The notes under the pieces are model-generated. The model saw nothing but the letters and a program-made list of their open reading frames with translations, did no database searches and was not told where the DNA came from. DNA of 64,000 nt from Stackebrandtia albiflava (GTDB taxonomy: Bacteria > Actinomycetota > Actinomycetes > Mycobacteriales > Micromonosporaceae), in assembly GCF_007994225.1 (NCBI RefSeq), contig NZ_VLLL01000006.1:558001-622000 (forward strand), written 5' to 3'. Position 1 is the first letter of the stretch; every line of letters starts with the position of its first letter. Made by a program: the position numbers and the translations under genes. Below, one piece after another: positions 51,728-62,114 of this stretch.

Positions 51728-51753
51728 CCGGCGGCGGCCTCCACCGCCGCCGG
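51728..51753. terminator. Bidirectional terminator hairpin
   Basis: CCGGCGGCGG (51728-51737) and CCGCCGCCGG (51744-51753) are perfect 10-bp arms with a 6-nt loop. They lie between the defence pair and the convergent leuA gene. Confidence 0.8.
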
Positions 51754-51761
51754 ATCGGGCG

Positions 51762-53693
<1,932 letters not shown>

Positions 53694-53774
53694 CTACGGC
53701 ATTTCACCGCAATCCGCCGCAATCTCCCACATGATGAGAGCAGGGCCACGCGGCCGCCGGGTGCCCGCCCGAGG

Positions 53775-54236
53775 TCACAGGTGCCGGCCGAAGCACCGCG
53801 AGGACGGCTCGTCGGCGTACGCGCCGAACGCCGGGACCGGACGGTATCCGCATCGGCGGTAGAACCGGATCGCCGCGGGTTGACGGTCGCCGGTCTCCAG
53901 CCACAGGGCGCGCCAGCCCCGCGACCGCGCCCACGACTCCAGCGCGGTCAACACCTCCCGGGCCACGCCGGTCCCACGTCGCGACGGGACGACGTACATG
54001 CGTTTGACCTCGCCGACCCCGCCGCCGAGGTCCCGGAGGCCGCCGCAGCCGACCGGGTCGCCGTCCTCCGCGTATGCGACCACGAACACCGCGATGTCGG
54101 CGGCGGACGGCGGGGTGCCCGGTTCACTGTCCGGGGTGCCGTAGGTCTCGGCGATCTCGGCGCGCTGCGCGGCGCGGAGCGTCGCCGTCGCGGTGTCGTC
54201 CCAGGTCACCTCGTCGATCCGCATGACGGTGATCAT
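53775..54236 (-). CDS. GNAT family N-acetyltransferase
   Basis: The 153-residue product has the GNAT core: GGGVGEVKRMYVVPSRRGTGVAREVLTALE, in which R-x-x-G-x-G/A binds acetyl-CoA. WLETGDRQPAAIRFYRRCGYRPVPAFG is the typical C-terminal motif. The substrate is unknown. An alternative ATG 12 bases downstream (54224) is equally possible; neither has a clear ribosome binding site. Confidence 0.85.
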   Translation of the reverse strand: MITVMRIDEVTWDDTATATLRAAQRAEIAETYGTPDSEPGTPPSAADIAVFVVAYAEDGDPVGCGGLRDLGGGVGEVKRMYVVPSRRGTGVAREVLTALESWARSRGWRALWLETGDRQPAAIRFYRRCGYRPVPAFGAYADEPSSRCFGRHL

Positions 54237-54292
54237 GGCTCGGAGATGTTTCGGGCCGATGTCGCGGCCGATTCGGCCCGGTCACGCCCGCG

Positions 54293-55420
54293 TCAGGTCG
54301 GGTTGATCGTCTGCCACCAACCGTCGACCGGGGGCGGCTGGGCGACGTCCACGACCTCCCCGGGACGCGGCACCACCGCCGTCACGTCGCGTTCCTTGGC
54401 CTCCCGCCACAACCGGTCGACCGGCTCGCCCCACGGGTGCATCGCGAGTGTGAACGTCGCCCAGTGCACCGGCAGCAGGACCCGGCCGCTCAGGTCGAGG
54501 TGCGCCGCGACCGCCTCCTCCGGAGTCATGTGGATGTCGGGCCACGACTCGTGGTACGCCCCGACCGGCAGGACCGTCAGGTCGAACGGCCCGTACCGGG
54601 TGCCGATGTCGCGGAACTCCTTGAAGTAGCCGGTGTCGCCGCCGTAGAAGACGCGGTGGTCGCGTCCCGCGATCACCCAGGACGCCCACAGGGTGTCGTT
54701 GCGCGTGAACCAGCGCCCGGAGAAGTGCCGCGCGGCGGTCGCGGTCACGGTCACGCCGTCGACGTCGACCGACTCGTTCCAGTCCAGTTCGGTGTAACGG
54801 TCGGCGGGGACACCCCACCGGTCGAGGTGGGCGCCGACGCCCAGCGGCACGATGAACCGGGTCTCTCCGGCCTCCACCAGCGCCAGGACGGTGTCGCGGT
54901 CGAGGTGGTCGTAGTGGTCGTGGGAGATGACGACCGCGTCGACCGGCGGCAGGGCGGCCAGGCCGATCGGGGCCTCGTGCAGTCGGCGCGGACCGACCAG
55001 CCGGGACGGCGACACCCGCCGGCTCCACACCGGGTCCAGCAGGATCCGCCGGCCCTCGATGTCGATCAGGACGGTGGAGTGCCCGAACCAGGCGGCACGG
55101 AGCCCCTCGCCGGGCGACTCCAGCCCGACGGGTGTCACGAGTGGCACGACGCCCTGCGGGCGGCGTTGATGCCGGTGACCGGTCAGTTCCTTGAGGATGC
55201 TCACCGGCGGCGTCGCCACCGCCTCGCTCGCGGGCATCGGGTTGACGAAGCTGTCGCGGTCGAACTGCCGCGACCGCCGGATGCGTGCGGCGCGGGGGCC
55301 GCCGCGCGACAGGGGACGGTGCCCCACCTGGGACGGGATGTCGTGGAGCAGCCAGCCCGCGGCGGCGGCCCCCGCCGCCACCGCGGCCCCGATCGCAAGT
55401 CCTCGCCAGGTCCGTGCCAT
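54293..55420 (-). CDS. Metallo-beta-lactamase-fold hydrolase, membrane anchored (NAPE-PLD/UlaG-like)
   Basis: The 375-residue product has an N-terminal membrane helix (LAIGAAVAAGAAAAGWLL). The MBL domain has WFGHSTVLIDIEG, ISHDHYDHLD (the metal-binding HxHxDH), ARHFSGRWFTRND, YGGDTGYFKEF, LPVGAY and a late metal His in LPVHWATFTLAMHPW. These features match the NAPE-PLD-like group. The ATG at 55418-55420 has GAGG close upstream. The substrate may be a lipid phosphodiester or a lactone; that is inference. Confidence 0.88.
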   Translation of the reverse strand: MARTWRGLAIGAAVAAGAAAAGWLLHDIPSQVGHRPLSRGGPRAARIRRSRQFDRDSFVNPMPASEAVATPPVSILKELTGHRHQRRPQGVVPLVTPVGLESPGEGLRAAWFGHSTVLIDIEGRRILLDPVWSRRVSPSRLVGPRRLHEAPIGLAALPPVDAVVISHDHYDHLDRDTVLALVEAGETRFIVPLGVGAHLDRWGVPADRYTELDWNESVDVDGVTVTATAARHFSGRWFTRNDTLWASWVIAGRDHRVFYGGDTGYFKEFRDIGTRYGPFDLTVLPVGAYHESWPDIHMTPEEAVAAHLDLSGRVLLPVHWATFTLAMHPWGEPVDRLWREAKERDVTAVVPRPGEVVDVAQPPPVDGWWQTINPT

Positions 55421-55609
55421 GTGCCTCACACCTTCACGTCATCGCTTCGGCGGTCTCGATCGACCGGATGGGCGTCGTCGGGCGGTGGTCACCGTGCCGG
55501 GTCGGGGGCCGTGCCGGATGACGGCCACGACCCGCCGCCCGGCCGGAGCGTGTCGTGGCGCCGTACCGGTGCGGCCCCGCCATTGTAGATAGAACCGGGC
55601 CCGGGCCTC

Positions 55610-56266
55610 TCAAATACCCAGAAGTGGCGGGACCTGCGTCATTCCCGTGACGACGTGGTCGGCCCCGGCCTCGGCGAGCCGACCGGCGGGCAACAGCGCC
55701 GCGTGTCCGATGACCGTCGCGCCCGCCGCCTTCGCGCCGACGACACCGGGCGGGGAGTCCTCGACCACGACGGCGGCACCGGGGGCGACGCCCATCCGGT
55801 CGGCCGCGTACTCGAAGAGGTCCGGCGCGGGTTTGCCCCGCGCGACCATGCTCCCGGAGTAGACGCGGTCGCCGAACCGGTCGGCCAGGCCGGTCACCGC
55901 CAGGCGCAACGCGATCTCGTCCGGGGTGCCGGACGAGGCGATGCAGTAGGGCACTCCCGCCGCGTCGAGCCGGTCGAGGACGTCGACCACGCCGTCGACG
56001 GCGGTGAGTTCGGCGCGGAGCGTCTCGGCGCACCGCGCCTCGTAGGCGCCGACGAACCCGGGGTCGAGCGGCCGGCCGAGCTGTGCCTCTATGTCGGCGA
56101 CGCAGTCGGTGGTACGGCGGCCCATGTACCGCTCCACCGCCTCGGTGAAGGTGGTGGGGAGCCCGTGCGAGGTGATGAGTTCGGCGAAGATCCGGTTGGA
56201 CAGGCGTTCGGAGTCGACTAGGACGCCGTCGTTGTCGAAGATGACGAGGGCTGGTGGCGTGGTCAT
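55610..56266 (-). CDS. HAD-superfamily hydrolase (beta-phosphoglucomutase-like)
   Basis: The 218-residue product has motif I FDNDGVLVDSE, in which the second residue of the usual DxD is Asn-Asp (D-N-D). It also has the helical cap, motif II ASSGT, the Lys motif GKPAPDLFEYAA and motif IV VVVEDSPPGVVGAKAAG. The nucleophile Asp and the acid/base Asp are both present. It resembles phosphatases or phosphoglucomutases of the HAD-IA group. The ATG at 56264-56266 has GGGAGA upstream. Confidence 0.9.
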   Translation of the reverse strand: MTTPPALVIFDNDGVLVDSERLSNRIFAELITSHGLPTTFTEAVERYMGRRTTDCVADIEAQLGRPLDPGFVGAYEARCAETLRAELTAVDGVVDVLDRLDAAGVPYCIASSGTPDEIALRLAVTGLADRFGDRVYSGSMVARGKPAPDLFEYAADRMGVAPGAAVVVEDSPPGVVGAKAAGATVIGHAALLPAGRLAEAGADHVVTGMTQVPPLLGI

Positions 56267-56604
56267 GGGTCTCCCGGTGCGAGGCGCGACGGACCCCTCC
56301 ATGATTCACGGCGGGCGGCACGGTGACCGGTGGTGTGGATGTGAATCCGGGCACGCCGCGCCGGTGGCCCCCGCCGGGCGAGTTCCGGTGTGGAATGTCG
56401 GTGTCGCGGGCGGTGTCGCCCGCCGGTTCGGGACCCGCCGCCCGGATAGGTGCTGGTCAATGTCGTTGTGGCGGGTGAGAGTGGAGTGCCGTGCGGTGCC
56501 GGGCCTCGTCCCCCGGCGTGCCGCCCGGGGTTCCCGGTGCCCGCCGGCGAGGTCCGTGATTCGCCTGCGGGACGGCGATCCGTGGCTAAGCTGAACCCGG
56601 CCGA

Positions 56605-56638
56605 GGTGTTAACCGCCGGTGGCTCACCACGTAACACC
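56605..56638. promoter_or_regulatory. Inverted repeat upstream of the micro-ORF
   Basis: GGTGTTA (56605-56611) and TAACACC (56632-56638) are exact complements separated by 20 bp, so their centres are 27 bp apart. They lie 32-65 bp before the ORF at 56670. A dimeric regulator could bind here. The rest of the 403-bp gap 56267-56669 shows no convincing gene. Confidence 0.4.
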
Positions 56639-56669
56639 GCGCTCATATTCCGGGGGGACGATTCCGATC

Positions 56670-56858
56670 ATGCAGACTCTGTCGCGCGCTCCACAGCCCG
56701 TTCCCGTGTCACCGGCGGCGGCACCGCCGACCGCGGTGGCGGGCCGGATCGCCACACACGTGTTGCAGTCCGCGGGCTCCTACGGCCGCCGGGCGGGCGC
56801 GACCATGTTCCTGTGGCTGCTGGCCACTCGGGACACCCCGCCGCAGTCCGACTGGTGA
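56670..56858 (+). CDS. Small hypothetical protein
   Basis: A 62-codon frame reads MQTLSRAPQPVPVSPAAAPP then RIATHVLQSAGSYGRRAG and ends in a Trp-containing tail (TMFLWLLATRDTPPQSDW). GGGGGG lies about 11 bases before the ATG. There is no recognised family and the codon bias is only moderately supportive. The following gap 56859-57189 contains a minus-strand frame with a SGPYSGPGELEV stretch faintly like DUF397, but no supportable gene. Confidence 0.4.
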   Translation: MQTLSRAPQPVPVSPAAAPPTAVAGRIATHVLQSAGSYGRRAGATMFLWLLATRDTPPQSDW

Positions 56859-57189
56859 TCGGCGGGACCTCAGTTCGACCATCCGGCCGACTTCGGCCAA
56901 CTCCTCACTATGCCGACCCGGCTGCGACAGCACGCGGTCGGGTAGCGCGCTGTCGGCGCGCATGCATGCGGTGACCTCCGCGACGTCCGGGTTCAGTTCC
57001 TCGTGAAGGACCTCCAGCTCGCCGGGTCCACTGTAGGGGCCACTCCGGAAGATCGGCCGACCCCCGGGCTCGAAGTCGGGTGACCTCGACAGCGAGACGG
57101 GCGTGGGCGAGCACTGTCCACACCCGATTGCGCACCGGGGGCGCCGATGCCGGAAGTCTTGGGCAGCAAGGGTTCCGTCCGTCGGGTCG

Positions 57190-57777
57190 TCAGTCCCGGG
57201 CCAGTGTGAGGTCGTCCAGCGGCAGCCGGGTCCGGGGGGAGTCGTCGGGGCCGCGCAGGTCGTCCGGCAGTGTCGCCGGGTCCCCCGCAAGTCCGATGGC
57301 CGCCACCGCGACCGGCTGCAGGTTCGCGGCGAGCGAGAACTCGGCGGTGATCCGGTCGGGCGCGAATCCGGCCATCTGCCGCACCGTCAGCCCCTCCGCG
57401 AGCGCCTGGAACGTCAGGTGGGCCATCGCCTGGCCGAGGTCGTAGGCGGAGGTGCGCAGTTCCCCCCTGTTGTTGCTCACCACCCGCACCGCGACCACCA
57501 GGACGGCGGCGTGTCGCGCCCACCCCTGGTTCCCCGGATTGAGCGTGTCCAGCACCTTGGCGAAGACGTCACCGCCCCGCCGCCCCACGATGTAGCGGCC
57601 CGGCTGGGAGTTCCCCGCCGAGGGGGCCCAGCGGGCGGCCTCCAGGATCGCGGTGAGCTGCGCGTCGGTGACGTCGTACTCGGCGTCGAAGGCCCGGGTG
57701 GAGTGCCGGGCGGCCAGCAGCGGATGAAGCGGGACCGAGGTGACGGCGTGGCGAGATGACAAGACGAGACCTTTCAT
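57190..57777 (-). CDS. Nitroreductase family protein
   Basis: The 195-residue product has the nitroreductase FMN-binding N-terminus HPLLAARHSTRAFDAEYDVTDAQLTAILEAARWAPSAGNSQPGRYIV. A central SAYDLGQAMAHLTFQALAEGLTVRQMAGFAPDRI and a C-terminal VAAIGLAGDP follow. It uses NAD(P)H to reduce nitro or quinone compounds. The ATG at 57775-57777 lacks a ribosome binding site, and a TTG at 57762 with AAAGG upstream is an alternative start. Confidence 0.88.
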   Translation of the reverse strand: MKGLVLSSRHAVTSVPLHPLLAARHSTRAFDAEYDVTDAQLTAILEAARWAPSAGNSQPGRYIVGRRGGDVFAKVLDTLNPGNQGWARHAAVLVVAVRVVSNNRGELRTSAYDLGQAMAHLTFQALAEGLTVRQMAGFAPDRITAEFSLAANLQPVAVAAIGLAGDPATLPDDLRGPDDSPRTRLPLDDLTLARD

Positions 57778-57865
57778 GCGGGCGAGTGGGGCCGATCGAG
57801 ACCATACGCCCCGGCCGGCGCCGACGGCCGGACCCGGCCCGACGTGCACGCGGCCGGCGGTCGCG

Positions 57866-58681
57866 TCAACCCGACCGGTCGTCGTCCTCGGGCGACCGGG
57901 ACGACTTCGCCGAGGCGTCCGGCGTCGGCGTCGGTTTCGGCGGCGGTGACGTGGCCAGTGGCGTGGCGTCCACGACGTCACCCGGCAACCGGGTCCGCTC
58001 GTCGGGTTCACCGACCGGGCCGGTCAACCGCAACGTCCCGAACGAGGACTCGATCCACGTGATGACACCGTCCTCACGCAGGCAGTACACGGTCGGCGGA
58101 ATCGGCGCCGCCACGGTGACCGCGTTGCGTTCCACCGAGAAGCACGCGCCGGGCTCGTCCACGTCCTCGGGCGCGTCGACGGCCGCGATCGAGAACGGAT
58201 TGCGGCGGTCGAGGAGCAGATCCAGCCAATCAGTGAATGGGTGCTGCACGAGCGGGTCGGCGGCGGACGGTACCGGTTCACCGGCCGCGGCCACCGCGAC
58301 GCACTCCCGGCGTTCCCCCAGCTCACACTGGAAGACGCCCCGTTTGTTGCCGATCATGGTGACGTCTCTCCGGCCGCCGTGCGCGCCACCGGGGACGTCC
58401 ACCCGCCAGGAGCCGTCGAGCGCGACCGACACCGTGATCTCGACGGCCTCCCGACGGGCCGGCGCCCACTCGTAGGCGGCGGTGTAGTGGAGGTCCTTGG
58501 CCGTGGCGGCCCGCCCGGACAGCTCGGCGGCGGCGTCGGCGCTGGTGGTGGCGGTGGAGTCGGGCGGCGCGGGCGGCGGCCCGGTGGGCGGTGCCGAGTC
58601 GCCGGTGGCGCTTCCGGTGCAGCCGGACATCGCCAGGCCCACCCCGAGCCCGGCGAGGATGGAAGTGATTCGGCGGCGCAC
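57866..58681 (-). CDS. Hypothetical lipoprotein
   Basis: The 271-residue product has a lipoprotein signal peptide ending in the lipobox AMSGC. A Pro/Thr-rich linker and a beta-rich domain (HYTAAYEWAPARREAVEITVSVALDGSWRVDVPGG, GVFQCELGERRECVAVA) follow. The region FSIAAVDAPEDVDEPGACFSVERN resembles LppX/LprG-like or actinobacterial outer-face lipoproteins only in general pattern. The GTG 58681 is used because the lipobox is then 20 residues in. The C-terminal tail is Pro/Ser-rich and charged. Function unknown. Confidence 0.7.
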   Translation of the reverse strand: MRRRITSILAGLGVGLAMSGCTGSATGDSAPPTGPPPAPPDSTATTSADAAAELSGRAATAKDLHYTAAYEWAPARREAVEITVSVALDGSWRVDVPGGAHGGRRDVTMIGNKRGVFQCELGERRECVAVAAAGEPVPSAADPLVQHPFTDWLDLLLDRRNPFSIAAVDAPEDVDEPGACFSVERNAVTVAAPIPPTVYCLREDGVITWIESSFGTLRLTGPVGEPDERTRLPGDVVDATPLATSPPPKPTPTPDASAKSSRSPEDDDRSG

Positions 58682-58960
58682 GGTGTTATTTTCCGCACGC
58701 GGTGACGTAACCGGCGCCACGCCGCGCCGTGTGTAACGATAAGCTCTCGCTCAAGCCCGCCACGCCGACGTGGCCCCCAGTGACCGAACGAGCCCGTCGT
58801 GGAGCCGGTTCCCGGCCGCGTGACGTATTCGCCGGCGCACCGCAGCGCGGTCGGATGGCCTGGCGCCCGCCCGGCCGTTCCGTTCGCCGCGGTCCGTCGC
58901 ACGCGCCGCGCCGCCCGTTCCGGGTCCACCGGCTCTAGAGCAGAAAGCGGTGCTTCACAC

Positions 58961-60226
58961 GTGGCGCTCGTCGTCCAGAAATACGGTGGATCCTCAGTCC
59001 AAGACGCCGAACGGATCAAGCGCGTCGCCGAGCGGATCGTCTCGGCGCGAAAACGCGGGGACGACGTGGTCGTGGTGGTCTCGGCGATGGGGGACACCAC
59101 CGACGAACTCCTCGACCTGGCCGGGCAGGTGTCGCCCCTGCCGCACCCCCGCGAACTCGACATGCTGCTGACCGCCGGGGAACGGATCTCCATGGCGCTG
59201 CTGGCGATGGCGATCAACAACCTCGGATACGAGGCGCGGTCGTTCACGGGGTCCCAGGCGGGGATGATCACGACGTCCGCGCACGGCAAGGCGCGCATCA
59301 TCGACGTCACGCCCGGCCGGATCCGGGGCTCGCTCGACGAGGGGGCCGTGGCGATCGTCGCCGGTTTCCAAGGCATCTCGCAGGACACCAAGGACATCAC
59401 CACGCTCGGCCGGGGCGGATCGGACACGACCGCCGTCGCGCTGGCCGCCGCCATGGCCGCCGACGCGTGCGAGATCTACACCGACGTCGACGGTGTGTAC
59501 AGCGCCGACCCCCGCATCGTCCCCGACGCCAAACGCATCGACCAGATCACCTACGAGGAGATGCTGGAACTGGCCGCCTGCGGTGCCAAGATCCTGCACC
59601 TGCGCGCGGTGGAGTACGCGCGCCGGTCCGGCATCCCGCTGCGTGTCCGCTCCTCGTACTCGAACAAGCCCGGAACCCTCATCTCGGGGTCAATGGAGGA
59701 CCTACCCGTGGAACAAGCTCTCATCACCGGTGTCGCGCACGACCGCAGCGAAGCCAAGATCACCGTGTTGTCGGTGCCGGACGAGCCGGGCCAGGCCGCC
59801 GCGCTCTTCCAGGTGGTGGCCGAGGCCGAGATCAACATCGACATGATCGTGCAGAACATCTCCACGAAGGACTCCGGCCGCACCGACATCTCCTTCACGC
59901 TCCCCAAGGACGACGGCCCGACCGCGATGGCGGCCTTGCAGAAGTCCCGCGACACGATCGGTTTCACGGGCCTGCTGTACGACGACCACATCGGCAAGGT
60001 CTCGCTGGTGGGCGCCGGGATGCGGTCCCACCCCGGGGTCACCGCGACGTTCTGCCGGGCGTTGGCCTCGGCGGGCGTCAACATCGAGATCATCTCCACC
60101 TCCGAGATCCGCATCTCGGTGGTGTGCCGCGACACCGAACTCGACTCGGCGGTCTCCGCCGTCCACGAGGCGTTCGAGTTGGGTGGCCAGGAGGAAGCGA
60201 TCGTCTACGCCGGAACCGGAAGGTGA
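58961..60226 (+). CDS. lysC: Aspartate kinase (alpha subunit, with internal beta start)
   Basis: The 421-residue enzyme phosphorylates aspartate, opening the lysine/threonine/methionine pathway. It has [28 protein letters not shown], the catalytic-domain [18 protein letters not shown] and two C-terminal ACT domains ([31 protein letters not shown] and the last 70 residues). Feedback inhibition by Lys and Thr is the family rule. The GTG 58961 is where homology starts; the ribosome binding site is weak. asd follows after five bases, forming the classic lysC-asd operon. Confidence 0.97.
   Translation: MALVVQKYGGSSVQDAERIKRVAERIVSARKRGDDVVVVVSAMGDTTDELLDLAGQVSPLPHPRELDMLLTAGERISMALLAMAINNLGYEARSFTGSQAGMITTSAHGKARIIDVTPGRIRGSLDEGAVAIVAGFQGISQDTKDITTLGRGGSDTTAVALAAAMAADACEIYTDVDGVYSADPRIVPDAKRIDQITYEEMLELAACGAKILHLRAVEYARRSGIPLRVRSSYSNKPGTLISGSMEDLPVEQALITGVAHDRSEAKITVLSVPDEPGQAAALFQVVAEAEINIDMIVQNISTKDSGRTDISFTLPKDDGPTAMAALQKSRDTIGFTGLLYDDHIGKVSLVGAGMRSHPGVTATFCRALASAGVNIEIISTSEIRISVVCRDTELDSAVSAVHEAFELGGQEEAIVYAGTGR
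59695..59710 (+). promoter_or_regulatory. Internal ribosome binding site and start for aspartate kinase beta subunit
   Basis: GGAGG (59695-59699) lies eight bases before an in-frame GTG (59708) at codon 250 of lysC. The product would begin [17 protein letters not shown] and comprise the ACT domains. The Corynebacterium glutamicum beta subunit starts at the same codon number, so an alpha2beta2 enzyme from overlapping genes is likely. Confidence 0.8.
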
Positions 60227-60231
60227 ATCCG

Positions 60232-61287
60232 ATGCGCAAACCAGTACTCGCGATCGTGGGGGCCACCGGCGCGGTCGGCTCCGTCATGCGCGACGTCATC
60301 TCACGCCGCGACGACGTGTGGGGGGAGATCCGGTTGATCGCCTCGCCGCGCTCGGCCGGGCGGCGACTGTCGATCCGCGGTGAGGAGGTGGTGGTGCGGG
60401 CCATCTCCGAGGACGTGTTCGACGGCGTGGACGTCGCCCACTTCGACCTCCCCGACGAGGTGTCGGCGCACTGGGTGCCCATCGCGGCCGCCCGCGGCGC
60501 GATCGTCATCGACAAGTCGAACAGTTTCCGGATGGACCCGCAGGTGCCGCTCGTGGTGCCGGAGGCCAACCCCGAGGCGGTGCGCGACCGGCCCAAGGGC
60601 GTCATCGCCAACGCCAACTGCACGACACTCGCCCTCATCCCGTCGCTGGCGGCGCTGCACCGGCAGTTCGGCCTGCGGTCGATGACCGTGGCGTCGTACC
60701 AGGCGGCGTCGGGTTCCGGCCAGGAGGGATTCGACACGCTGTACCGGCAGATCGACGCGGTCGCCGGGAACCCCGGGCTGGGCACCGTCCCCGGTGACGT
60801 GCGGCGGTTGCTGGGTGACCGTGCCGACGACACCTTCGGTGCGCCGCTGGCGCTCAACGTGGTCCCGAAGGTGGGCGGCTGGAAGGCCGACGGCTGGACG
60901 TCGGAGGAGCTGAAGGTCCGCAACGAGACCCGCAAGATCCTCGACATCCCGGACCTGGCGGTGTCCTCGACCTGCGTGCGGGTACCGGTCGCGCAGGGGC
61001 ACTCGCAGGCGGTCCACGCGACGTTCGCGACGGCCGTCGACGCCGAGGCGGCCCGCAAGGTGTTGGCCGACGCGCCCGGCGTCGTCGTGGTGGACGACCC
61101 CGAGAACGGCCGGTACCCGACTCCGTTGGACGCCGCCGGCACCGACGAGACCTACATCGGACGGATCCGCACCTCCATCGACTTCCCGAACTCGCTGGAC
61201 TTCTTCGTCGTCGGCGACAACCTGCTCAAGGGCGCGGCGTTGAACTCGGCGCAGATCGCCGAACTGTTGCTGCCGGAATTCCGGTGA
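60232..61287 (+). CDS. asd: Aspartate-semialdehyde dehydrogenase
   Basis: The 351-residue enzyme reduces aspartyl phosphate with NADPH. It has the nucleotide loop IVGATGAVGSVM, the catalytic Cys130 in ANANCTTLAL, SYQAASGSG and the His-containing RVPVAQGHSQAV. The region usually written FSAG is here FDLPDEVSAHWVP, a variant I believe other actinobacterial enzymes share. GGAAGG lies nine bases before the ATG 60232. A GTG three codons upstream overlaps the lysC stop and is an alternative start. Confidence 0.96.
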   Translation: MRKPVLAIVGATGAVGSVMRDVISRRDDVWGEIRLIASPRSAGRRLSIRGEEVVVRAISEDVFDGVDVAHFDLPDEVSAHWVPIAAARGAIVIDKSNSFRMDPQVPLVVPEANPEAVRDRPKGVIANANCTTLALIPSLAALHRQFGLRSMTVASYQAASGSGQEGFDTLYRQIDAVAGNPGLGTVPGDVRRLLGDRADDTFGAPLALNVVPKVGGWKADGWTSEELKVRNETRKILDIPDLAVSSTCVRVPVAQGHSQAVHATFATAVDAEAARKVLADAPGVVVVDDPENGRYPTPLDAAGTDETYIGRIRTSIDFPNSLDFFVVGDNLLKGAALNSAQIAELLLPEFR

Positions 61288-61294
61288 CACCGCC

Positions 61295-61321
61295 GGGCCG
61301 GGTCCACAGCGGACCCGGCCC
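61295..61321 (+). terminator. Terminator hairpin after lysC-asd
   Basis: GGGCCGGGTCC (61295-61305) and GGACCCGGCCC (61311-61321) are perfect 11-bp arms around ACAGC, eight bases after the asd stop codon. The following gap to 61577 (about 255 bp) shows no gene. Confidence 0.85.
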
Positions 61322-61577
61322 GGTCCGGTCACCTCGGTTCCTCCTCGGGCATCACCGGTATGCGGTACGTACGGTCGAGGTGGGGACGCCGGTTTTCTGT
61401 GACGCTGGGCGGGAGCCGCCGTCCATCGGTGCCCGGGACGCCCTGACGGGCTCCGCCGCACCCGGAGACACGCCCGGTGGCGCCGACGGCTCCGTGGCCC
61501 CTTCCTCGCTGCCCGGCCCGGCATGGGGCCGTGGGCGCCGCCGGGCGCCAGGGCCTCGACACGGATGTGGAGCCGCT

Positions 61578-61964
61578 ATGCGAGTACGTCAGTCTTCCCG
61601 TGCCCGAAAACCGTTCGACCCGCGCGCCCTCGCGGTGGCCCTGGCGTTGTGCCTGGGCGTCATCGCCGTTCCGGGGGCCGCTCACGCCGACGTCCGCCCG
61701 ATGACGGTGTGCGGTCAGGAGATGGACGTCGAGATCGACGGTGGCCTGGCCTACTGGCGGGCGAGTTGCCGGGGCACCACCATGACGGTGTCCGGCTGGG
61801 TGCGCGACACCGACGCCGACGGCATGTGCGCCCGGGTCAAGGCGCTCATCGGCACGAGGTGGCATTACAGCGCCAGGGCCTGCCCGGAGGGTGATCAGGA
61901 GTCGTTCTCCTTCTCCGGCACCGACAACGACGCCCAGGTGTACCTCTACGTGGAAGCCGCCTGA
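61578..61964 (+). CDS. Small secreted protein
   Basis: The 128-residue product has a Sec signal peptide (FDPRALAVALALCLGVIAVPGAAHA). A mature domain of about 85 residues with four Cys (MTVCGQEM, RASCRGTT, DGMCARV, ARACPEG) follows, pointing to two disulfides. It is beta-rich, with GTDNDAQVYLYVEAA at the end. GGAG lies six bases before the ATG. It belongs to no family I recognise; small Cys-containing exported proteins of this sort are frequent in Actinobacteria. Confidence 0.7.
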   Translation: MRVRQSSRARKPFDPRALAVALALCLGVIAVPGAAHADVRPMTVCGQEMDVEIDGGLAYWRASCRGTTMTVSGWVRDTDADGMCARVKALIGTRWHYSARACPEGDQESFSFSGTDNDAQVYLYVEAA

Positions 61965-61977
61965 CCCCTCCCAATGC

Positions 61978-62086
61978 GGCTTGGTTGGCCGTACGACCAT
62001 CGACATGCCTCGAATAGGCCCCTATGTCCGATTTTTCGGCGTCGTATGACCAACCAAGCCGACATTCCGGCCAACCAAGCCGAATT
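61978..62086. repeat. Phased ACCAAGC repeat element D (inverted arms)
   Basis: GGCTTGGTTGGCCGTACGAC (61978-61997) is an 18/20 complement of 62041-62060. A second reverse copy CCAACCAAGCCG follows exactly 21 bp after the first (62050 and 62071). The element fills the convergent gap between the small secreted protein and the DUF5685 gene (61965-62114). It shares the ACCAAGC core and the ATTC-GGC lead-in with elements B and C but has its own spacer bases. A long stem with a 43-nt loop could form in RNA. Confidence 0.8.
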
Positions 62087-62114
62087 CTCGGGGTCGTTCG
62101 TCGTGGACGACGGG

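Noticed and set aside
56859-57189. Minus-strand DUF397-like gene
   Set aside because: A SGPYSGPGELEV stretch is suggestive, but the invariant DUF397 residues and a clear start are missing, and no XRE regulator accompanies it.
60232-61287. Missing FSAG motif in Asd as evidence of a divergent enzyme
   Set aside because: The FDLPDEVS variant is, to my knowledge, common in actinobacterial Asd, and catalytic Cys and His are present.
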